Source of the DNA: Solobacterium sp.
Lineage (GTDB): Bacteria; Bacillota_I; Bacilli_A; Erysipelotrichales; Erysipelotrichaceae
Reading direction: 5' to 3'
Assembly: GCA_022486705.1 (NCBI GenBank)
Contig: JAKVKC010000022.1
Span: 1 to 40,191 of the forward strand
Length of the DNA stretch: 40,191 nucleotides
The notes under the pieces are model-generated. The model was given only the letters and a program-made list of their open reading frames with translations. It was not told where the DNA came from and did no database searches. The translations under genes were made by a program, and so were the position numbers. Each line of letters opens with the position of its first letter. Positions within the stretch are counted from its first letter, which is position 1. Of this stretch, positions 34,503 through 40,191 are shown piece by piece.

Positions 34503-36011
34503 ATGACAGAAAAGAAAGAAGATATTATTCTATCCATCCGCGGTATGTCCAAATCATTTGGACGCAACCGTGTTCTGAATCATATCAATATGGATGTAAA
34601 GCGCGGTACCGTCATGGGACTTATGGGCGAAAACGGCGCTGGAAAATCCACCATGATGAAATGCCTATTCGGCATCTACCATAGAGATGAAGGGGAAATT
34701 ACACTCGACGGACACCCAGTCAATTTCTCGGGACCGAAAGATGCTCTGGAAAACGGAGTAGCAATGGTCCATCAGGAATTGAATCAGTGCTTAGATCGCA
34801 GTGTCATTGATAACCTGTTCTTAGGCCGCTATCCAACGACTTCAGCAGGTGTAATTGATGAAGCACGTATGAGAAATGAAGCTTCTTCTTTATTCAGAAG
34901 CTTAGATATGACCGTCAACCTGACGCAGCCGATGCGGAAAATGTCGGTATCTGCCAGACAGATGGTCGAGATCGCCAAAGCTATTTCGTATCATTCCAAA
35001 ATCATTGTTCTCGATGAGCCGACATCATCATTGACAGAACCTGAAGTCAAGAAGCTGTTTAAAATGATGAGAAATCTGACGGCACAGGGCATCTCGCTGA
35101 TCTATATCTCCCATAAAATGGATGAGGTATTCGACATCTGCGATGAAGTCTCCGTGCTCCGTGATGGCCAGCTTGTTCTGACTAAGAATGTAAAGGAAAC
35201 AAATCTGGATGAACTGATTGCCGCCATGGTAGGACGTTCATTGGACAATCGTTTCCCGCCGGTCGACAATGTACCGGGCGAACCGATCCTTTCTATTCAG
35301 CATCTTTCAACAAAATTCAAGCCATATCTGCAGGATATTACCTTTGATGTTAAGAAAGGTGAGATCTTCGGACTGTATGGATTGGTAGGGGCAGGACGTA
35401 CGGAACTGCTGGAAACAATCTTCGGCGTTCGTACCAGAGCATCCGGACGAGTCTATTACGATAAAAAGCTGATGAACTTCAGCAATTCAAAAGATGCCAT
35501 GGAACATGGCTTTGCAATGATCACCGAAGAGCGCAAGGCCAATGGCCTGTTCATGAAGGGAAATCTGGTCTTCAATACAACTCTGACAAATCTGAACCAT
35601 TATAAAAATGGCTTTGCATTATCCGATGATAAGATGCATCGGGCTACAGAAAAAGAAGTCAAGATCATGCATACAAAGTGCATGGGTGCCGATGATATGA
35701 TCTCCAGTCTATCCGGAGGGAACCAGCAGAAGGTCATCTTCGGAAAGTGGCTGGAACGTGATCCATCGGTATTCATGATGGATGAACCGACAAGAGGTAT
35801 TGATGTCGGTGCCAAATATGAGATCTATGAACTGATCATCCGTATGGCAAAGCAGGGGAAGACGATCATCGTTGTATCCTCAGAAATGCCTGAGATCTTA
35901 GGTATTACCAACCGGATCGGTGTCATGTCCAACGGACATCTTGCCGGCATCGTCAATACCAAGGATACAAATCAGGAAGAACTGTTAAGGCTTAGTGCCA
36001 AGTACATGTGA
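34503..36011 (+). CDS. mglA: Galactose-type sugar ABC transporter ATP-binding protein
   Basis: This 502-residue cytoplasmic ATPase has two fused nucleotide-binding domains, the MglA/RbsA architecture. Domain 1: Walker A GENGAGKST, a divergent signature MSVSARQMVEIAKA and Walker B VLDEPTSSLTE. Domain 2: the family-typical altered Walker A GLVGAGRTE, signature LSGGNQQKV and Walker B MMDEPTRGIDVG. The start at 34503 follows AAAAGGGG. It lies 110 bases after mglB, beyond a strong hairpin, and 15 bases before mglC. It energises import of the sugar delivered by MglB through MglC. Confidence 0.95.
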   Translation: MTEKKEDIILSIRGMSKSFGRNRVLNHINMDVKRGTVMGLMGENGAGKSTMMKCLFGIYHRDEGEITLDGHPVNFSGPKDALENGVAMVHQELNQCLDRSVIDNLFLGRYPTTSAGVIDEARMRNEASSLFRSLDMTVNLTQPMRKMSVSARQMVEIAKAISYHSKIIVLDEPTSSLTEPEVKKLFKMMRNLTAQGISLIYISHKMDEVFDICDEVSVLRDGQLVLTKNVKETNLDELIAAMVGRSLDNRFPPVDNVPGEPILSIQHLSTKFKPYLQDITFDVKKGEIFGLYGLVGAGRTELLETIFGVRTRASGRVYYDKKLMNFSNSKDAMEHGFAMITEERKANGLFMKGNLVFNTTLTNLNHYKNGFALSDDKMHRATEKEVKIMHTKCMGADDMISSLSGGNQQKVIFGKWLERDPSVFMMDEPTRGIDVGAKYEIYELIIRMAKQGKTIIVVSSEMPEILGITNRIGVMSNGHLAGIVNTKDTNQEELLRLSAKYM

Positions 36012-36026
36012 TCGAGGAGAAGAAAT

Positions 36027-37715
36027 ATGAGTCTAGATAAAAATAAAACAGCAGGTTCAGCAGACATTCTGACGGATGAACAGGCAGCGAAACTTCTGGA
36101 ACCGATTGATTCGCATATTGGTGAGATCCAGAAAAAGATCGATGCTCTGCGGGCAGATGGCGAAGAGAAGATTGTTCTCTTAAAGAATGGGATCCAGTTA
36201 GCAAAAGAAAATAAAGCTCTGTCAAAGGGAGAAAGAGACAGCATTGTCTCATCTTCTGAAGCAGCGATTGCGGAAGCAAAAAAAGTTGAAGCTGCCAATA
36301 AGTCAGAGATTGACAGTCTGATCAAAGAAGCAGAAGGGTATTTGAAGCAGCATTATGCGCCTGAATACCAAGAGAAGGTCGAAAAGAGCTGTACTGCTGA
36401 AAAGCAGGTGACTTTAGCCAGCTATGAGAGAAGACTTTCAGAGATCGATAAGGAACATGAAGACAATCTTGCAAAACTGAACAGCAGCGATGCAAACTAC
36501 AAGCAGGAATTGAAAGATGAGAATTATGTCTTCAAGAACAAAAAATTTGATGCCAAGATGAGCTGTGACAAGCAGCTGCAGGCAGCGAAAGATCATAAGC
36601 ATGAAGCATTTACGCATGAATATCATCTGATCGACCTGCTCCGCAGATCGCGGTTCACGTTCGGTGAGCGTCAGGCACAGAAGTGGGAAGCATACAGATA
36701 CTCATTCAACAGAAAGCAGTTCTTCCTGAGAAATGGTCTGTATATCGTTATTCTTCTTGTCTTCATCATGCTGTGCATTCTGACACCGATCATCAAGCAT
36801 ACAAGTCTCTTGACCGTCAACAATATCATGAATATCATGCAGCAGGCAGCACCTCGTATGTTCTTTGCTTTAGGTGTTGCAGGATTGATCCTGTTAACAG
36901 GTACCGATCTTTCTATCGGACGTATCGTTGGTATGAACATGGTCATTTCGACCGTTGTTATGCATAATGGTCCGAATACCGGTACTGTCTTCGGCAAGAT
37001 CATTGATCTGAGCTCGATGGGCGCTGGCACCAGAGCAATCTTAGCTCTGCTGATCTGTATCTTATTCTCAGTGATGTTCACTTCGATTGCCGGCTTCTTT
37101 ACGGCAAGATTCAAGATCCATCCGTTCGTATCTACCATGTCGAATATGCTGATCATCTTCGGCTTAGTTACGTACGGTACAAAGGGTGTTTCCTTCGGTG
37201 CTATTGATACATCGATTCCGGCAGCCTTCATTCCGCAGATCGGTGCTTTCCCAACAATTATTCTATGGGCATTGGCTGCTATCATGATCGTATGGTTCAT
37301 CTGGAACAAGACCCGCTTCGGCAAGTATCTGTATGCTGTCGGCGGAAACCCAGAAGCTGCTTCTGTATCCGGTATCTCTGTATTTAAAGTCACTCTGCGT
37401 GCCTTCATGATCGCAGGTGTCCTCTATGCCTTCGGCGCATGGCTGGAATGCCAGAGAATGGTCGGTTCCGGTTCGGCTGCTTATGGTCAGGGATGGGATA
37501 TGGATGCTATCGCTGCCTGCGTTGTCGGCGGTGTTTCCTTCACCGGCGGCATTGGCAAGATCTCAGGTGTTGTTGTCGGTGTTCTGATCTTTACGGCATT
37601 GACATATTCGTTAACGATCCTTGGCATCGATACCAACCTCCAGTTCGTATTTGAAGGTATCATCATCATCGCAGCAGTTACATTGGATTCCTTAAAGTAC
37701 GTTCAGAAGAAATAA
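36027..37715 (+). CDS. mglC: Galactose-type ABC permease with long hydrophilic N-terminal extension
   Basis: This 562-residue protein is far longer than typical MglC (about 336 residues). Residues 1 to about 236 are hydrophilic, rich in K, E, D, A and Q, with long helical stretches suggesting coiled coils (IGEIQKKIDALRADGEEKI, YERRLSEIDKEHEDNLAKL, KKFDAKMSCDKQLQAAKDH). From residue 237 (YIVILLVFIMLCIL) a complete branched-chain/ribose-type permease follows, with GVAGLILLTGTDLSIGRIVG and the VVGGVSFTGGIGKISG family motifs. The extension has no signal sequence and should be cytoplasmic, next to the ATPase. GAGGAG precedes the ATG, 15 bases after mglA. The extension could tether or regulate MglA, or bind another protein; its role is not known. 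Confidence 0.92.
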   Translation: MSLDKNKTAGSADILTDEQAAKLLEPIDSHIGEIQKKIDALRADGEEKIVLLKNGIQLAKENKALSKGERDSIVSSSEAAIAEAKKVEAANKSEIDSLIKEAEGYLKQHYAPEYQEKVEKSCTAEKQVTLASYERRLSEIDKEHEDNLAKLNSSDANYKQELKDENYVFKNKKFDAKMSCDKQLQAAKDHKHEAFTHEYHLIDLLRRSRFTFGERQAQKWEAYRYSFNRKQFFLRNGLYIVILLVFIMLCILTPIIKHTSLLTVNNIMNIMQQAAPRMFFALGVAGLILLTGTDLSIGRIVGMNMVISTVVMHNGPNTGTVFGKIIDLSSMGAGTRAILALLICILFSVMFTSIAGFFTARFKIHPFVSTMSNMLIIFGLVTYGTKGVSFGAIDTSIPAAFIPQIGAFPTIILWALAAIMIVWFIWNKTRFGKYLYAVGGNPEAASVSGISVFKVTLRAFMIAGVLYAFGAWLECQRMVGSGSAAYGQGWDMDAIAACVVGGVSFTGGIGKISGVVVGVLIFTALTYSLTILGIDTNLQFVFEGIIIIAAVTLDSLKYVQKK

Positions 37716-37725
37716 TCAGACAAAC

Positions 37726-37760
37726 AAAAATTCCAGTTCACTGCAGAATTGGAATTTTTT
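37726..37760. terminator. Bidirectional terminator after mglC
   Basis: AAAAATTCCA (37726-37735) pairs with TGGAATTTTT (37750-37759), extended inward by TTC/GAA pairing. Runs of A and T on both sides suit the convergent mglC and AraC-type genes. It touches the AraC-type gene's stop codon. Confidence 0.85.
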
Positions 37761-38574
37761 ATTTGCCCTTTTTACGATAGTTCCGCGGACATTCCCCATA
37801 CATTTTCTTAAAGGCATCTTTGAAATAGTTGCTGTCAGAGAAGCCGCACTGCAGGGCAATATCGGTAATGGAGAGGTCAGATGTCATCAGCATATTCTCG
37901 GCATGATGGAGGCGGACAAAGACCAAGTATTCATGCATGCAGATACCGGCAGTCTCATGGAACTTGGCGGAAAGATAATTCGGTGTAAAACCGGTAGTCG
38001 CAGCAATATCCTTTGTGGTGATATGCTCTGCATAATGGGCGGAGATGAACTGCGCGGCATGAACGATCTCCTGATCATTGGTATGCAGTTCTTCCATATG
38101 ATCCGAGAGGCATCCGTATCTTTTGATCAGCAGAAATAATTCCTGCAGCTGCACAAGAAGGGCAATCGGCGCATCGGCATCCTTATAGCGCATCGCGGCA
38201 AGCATATGTTCCAATACTTCTTCGATCCTGCGCCGGCTGGTATCTGGGATGTGATAGATCTTCAGTTCATCGTAAGTATGTGCAAAGTCAATGGCTTGAT
38301 CGATCTGCTTCAGATCTTCTGCACGGAAGAAGACCGCTGTACGCGTACAGGGCTGGCTGTATTTTGTATAATGGAATAAATGCATGGGAATGACGATCAG
38401 GTCGCCTTCTTCCACAGTATAGAATGTATTGTTGATAAAGAAGCGGCATGTGCCGTGATTGAGATAGTACAGTTCATAATAGGGATGAAAGTGATGAGAG
38501 GACATGAAAAAAGAAGCATCTCTCTGATTCTTTTCGGCATAGATCCGATTGATCTGCTGATTGGTTATTCGCAT
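37759..38574 (-). CDS. AraC-family transcriptional regulator with cupin domain
   Basis: This 271-residue regulator has an N-terminal cupin/AraC ligand domain (HHFHPYYELYYLNHG at about 27-41, then VEEGDLIVIPMHLFHYT). The C-terminal pair of helix-turn-helix motifs (TTKDIAATTGFTPNYLSAKF; ITDIALQCGFSDSNYFKDAFKK) is typical of sugar-responsive AraC proteins. No Shine-Dalgarno is present: a TATAAT ends 6 bases before the ATG, so the mRNA may begin at the start codon. It converges on mglC and is divergent from the MATE gene. It might control the mgl operon, the MATE gene or a remote sugar locus. Confidence 0.92.
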   Translation of the reverse strand: MRITNQQINRIYAEKNQRDASFFMSSHHFHPYYELYYLNHGTCRFFINNTFYTVEEGDLIVIPMHLFHYTKYSQPCTRTAVFFRAEDLKQIDQAIDFAHTYDELKIYHIPDTSRRRIEEVLEHMLAAMRYKDADAPIALLVQLQELFLLIKRYGCLSDHMEELHTNDQEIVHAAQFISAHYAEHITTKDIAATTGFTPNYLSAKFHETAGICMHEYLVFVRLHHAENMLMTSDLSITDIALQCGFSDSNYFKDAFKKMYGECPRNYRKKGK

Positions 38575-38580
38575 AATTGC

Positions 38581-38586
38581 ATTATA
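38581..38586 (-). promoter_or_regulatory. -10 box of the AraC-type gene, leaderless arrangement
   Basis: TATAAT on the minus strand lies 6 bases before the ATG at 38574, with a TTAATA about 17 bases further up as a possible -35. A start at the usual distance falls on or next to the initiation codon. Confidence 0.5.
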
Positions 38587-38621
38587 TCGTAAATAATCAG
38601 TATTATTAAGATAATTCTATA

Positions 38622-38627
38622 TATAAT
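38622..38627 (+). promoter_or_regulatory. Possible -10 box of the MATE gene
   Basis: TATAAT within a very A/T-rich divergent spacer, 38 bases before the MATE ATG. No convincing -35 box and no Shine-Dalgarno before the start codon are seen. Confidence 0.35.
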
Positions 38628-38665
38628 CCTTAGAAATAAATGAAAATATATTTATCATTAAGTAT

Positions 38666-40063
38666 ATGTCAGAGAAAACAATCAAAGCAGATCTGTCGGA
38701 AAAAGATCGTAAATTCCGCGATCTGTCATTAAATGGAAATCTATGGAAGGTCATCTTCATGGTATGCCTTCCTTTGGCTCTCTATCAGAGCCTGCAGCAG
38801 ATCTTTTCTATTATGGATACAATGATGGCCAGTCATATCAGTGCTCTTTCTGTTTCGGCAGTTGCCTATCTGAATCAGCTGAATCAGATCCTGGCAGCGA
38901 TCGGCAATGGCTTGGCTGTGGGAAGCGGCATCCTGATCAGCCGGGCATACGGTACCGGTGATTATCAATTGGTGAAGAAGAGAGTCAGTACACTGTATGC
39001 GATTGCCTTGGCGGCTGGGCTGATCCTATTGGCCTGCATCCTGCCGATCGTGGAACCATTCTTAAGATTCTGCGGGACGCCGGAAGAACTGATCGCCATC
39101 GGGGCTTCCTATTTCCGCATCCAGTTATTCGTGGTCGTATTTACCTTTATGAATGCGGTCTATATTTCGGTGGAAAGGGCAAGAGGAAATACCAAGAAGC
39201 TGCTGTATCTGAATCTAGTTGTGATCCTGATCAAACTAGTGCTGACAGCTGTCTTTGTCTATTTGCTGAATGGCGATCTGGTCATGATCGCGTATGCAAG
39301 CTTAGCAGCCCAGGTTACGATGTTCATCTTTGCGCTGTTCAGTATCTTTGATATGAAGAATGCTTTCGGTTTCTCACCGGAGGCGGTGACGCTGAAGGGG
39401 GATGTATGTGCTCCCATGATCAAGCAGTCCATTCCGGTCATGATCGAGAAAGCATTGTTTGCCTATGGCAAGACGATCGTCAACTCTATGGCTGCGGTCT
39501 ATGGCTCTTTGATGGTCGGGGCATTGGGCGTTTCCAATAATCTCGGCGGCATTACGACCAATCCGCAGAATGGCTTTCAGGATGGCACGTCTGCTGTTAT
39601 CTCGCAGAATTTCGGCGCCAAGAAATATGACCGGGTGCTGAAAGCATATTATATCTGTGCGGTATTCTGCATGGGCATTGGCTTTGTCATCTCCAGTCTG
39701 GAACTGATCTATCTGAAGCAGCTGTCATCTCTGTTTGCTTCACAGGATCCTTCCTTTGCCAAACTGATCGGGGAAGTCTATACGTATGAAGCATTGGGCG
39801 CACTGCCGCTTGGCGCCAACTGTGCGGCGGCTGCGCTGCTGTATGGCTTAGGCAAAACGAAACTGACGCTGATCATCAATTTCTCACGTGTCTTTGTTTT
39901 CCGCATTCCTGTACTCTGGTATCTGCAGAATTATACGAATGTAGGTGAAATGAGCTGCGGCATGGTCATGTTCATCTCCAATACGGCGACTTCGATCTTC
40001 GCAGTGCTGATTGCCTGGGGCGTGATCCGGAACTATAAGAAAAAATATTTAAAAAAGCAGTGA
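38666..40063 (+). CDS. MATE-family efflux transporter
   Basis: This 465-residue membrane protein has about twelve transmembrane helices in two similar halves. Typical elements are LPLALYQSLQQIFSIMDTMM near the N-terminus, GNGLAVGSGILISRAYGTGD, and the matching second-half segment GGITTNPQNGFQDGTSAVISQNFGAKKYD. The family exports cationic drugs or metabolites in exchange for Na+ or H+. No Shine-Dalgarno precedes the ATG at 38666, but there is no better start. It is divergent from the AraC-type regulator. An insertion-sequence-like end begins about 8 bases after its stop codon. Confidence 0.93.
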   Translation: MSEKTIKADLSEKDRKFRDLSLNGNLWKVIFMVCLPLALYQSLQQIFSIMDTMMASHISALSVSAVAYLNQLNQILAAIGNGLAVGSGILISRAYGTGDYQLVKKRVSTLYAIALAAGLILLACILPIVEPFLRFCGTPEELIAIGASYFRIQLFVVVFTFMNAVYISVERARGNTKKLLYLNLVVILIKLVLTAVFVYLLNGDLVMIAYASLAAQVTMFIFALFSIFDMKNAFGFSPEAVTLKGDVCAPMIKQSIPVMIEKALFAYGKTIVNSMAAVYGSLMVGALGVSNNLGGITTNPQNGFQDGTSAVISQNFGAKKYDRVLKAYYICAVFCMGIGFVISSLELIYLKQLSSLFASQDPSFAKLIGEVYTYEALGALPLGANCAAAALLYGLGKTKLTLIINFSRVFVFRIPVLWYLQNYTNVGEMSCGMVMFISNTATSIFAVLIAWGVIRNYKKKYLKKQ

Positions 40064-40070
40064 TGTAAAC

Positions 40071-40191
40071 TGTACCCCGAAGAGTGGACACCTAAATAAA
40101 AGGTGACTATCCTTCGGGGTTTTCATATACTTGAATGAGAGGAAATGATTATGATATATGAACGCAATTATTTCACAGATACACAAATTGA
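40071..40191 (+). mobile_element. Probable left end of an IS3-type insertion sequence, truncated by window edge
   Basis: TGTACCCCGAAGAGTGGACA resembles IS3-family terminal repeats, which begin with TG and often contain AGTGGACA. CCCCGAAG (40075-40082) pairs with CTTCGGGG (40112-40119), with an inner CACCT/AGGTG pair and TTTTC after it, so the end can also terminate MATE transcription and shield the element. A short coding start follows at typical distance. The right end is not visible. Confidence 0.5.
40151..40191 (+). CDS. Start of a coding region, possibly transposase OrfA-like, cut by window edge
   Basis: Behind GAGAGGA (40137-40143) an ATG at 40151 opens MIYERNYFTDTQI and runs off the window. 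The in-frame ATG at 40145 is too close to the ribosome-binding site. Thirteen residues are too few to identify; position inside an IS-like end suggests the small helix-turn-helix protein of an IS3-type element. Confidence 0.4.
   Translation, partial: MIYERNYFTDTQI

Noticed and set aside
36671-37408. 245-codon minus-strand frame inside mglC
   Set aside because: Antisense of the permease membrane region.

Overview
The window reads as chromosomal DNA from a low-to-mid GC, anaerobic member of the Bacillota, most likely a gut Erysipelotrichales/Erysipelotrichaceae relative. The grounds are Gram-positive lipoproteins and Cna_B/SpaA surface proteins, strong AGGAGG ribosome-binding sites, a YesM/YesN-type two-component pair, a clostridial-type flavodiiron fusion enzyme and a CcpA-like cre site. 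The assignment rests on gene content only.

Left part (1-10.3 kb): the 5' part of a REC-GGDEF protein on the minus strand runs off the left edge. It is divergent from a giant Cna_B-repeat surface adhesin of about 2,845 residues, with a striking nested palindrome between the two. An isolated type IV prepilin-like gene converges on the adhesin.

Middle left (10.4-21.4 kb): housekeeping and stress genes. These are a flavodiiron-rubredoxin-NAD(P)H:rubredoxin oxidoreductase fusion for O2/NO detoxification, a Nudix-HD fusion, a TetR regulator divergent from a heterodimeric ABC exporter pair with one degenerate ATP site and a perfect palindromic operator, and an iron-type alcohol dehydrogenase/aldehyde dehydrogenase pair.

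Middle right (21.4-26.6 kb): three secreted proteins on the minus strand. Two are duplicated Cna_B-like paralogues and one is an LRR/Ig-like protein. They lack a sorting signal but share a short C-terminal tail of the form DDYxVVNTxV.

Right part (26.7-37.7 kb): a sugar-sensing and import locus. On the minus strand lie a YesN-type response regulator, a YesM-type histidine kinase, a membrane-anchored periplasmic-binding protein, a canonical galactose/glucose-binding lipoprotein and a short unknown protein. Divergently on the plus strand, behind a cre box and a second dyad, lies an mglB-mglA-mglC galactose-type ABC transporter. The most interesting observation is that MglB appears to be naturally circularly permuted: the segment that should form the N-terminal beta1-alpha3 region of the fold is at its C-terminus, and the mature protein begins at beta4. 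The cognate permease MglC carries an unusual, roughly 230-residue hydrophilic, probably coiled-coil cytoplasmic extension. Sensing through dedicated binding proteins, a rearranged transport binding protein and an extended permease together form a candidate variant sugar-uptake system.

Right edge (37.7-40.2 kb): an AraC-family regulator whose mRNA may be leaderless, divergent from a MATE exporter. The MATE gene is followed immediately by what looks like the left end of an IS3-type insertion sequence.
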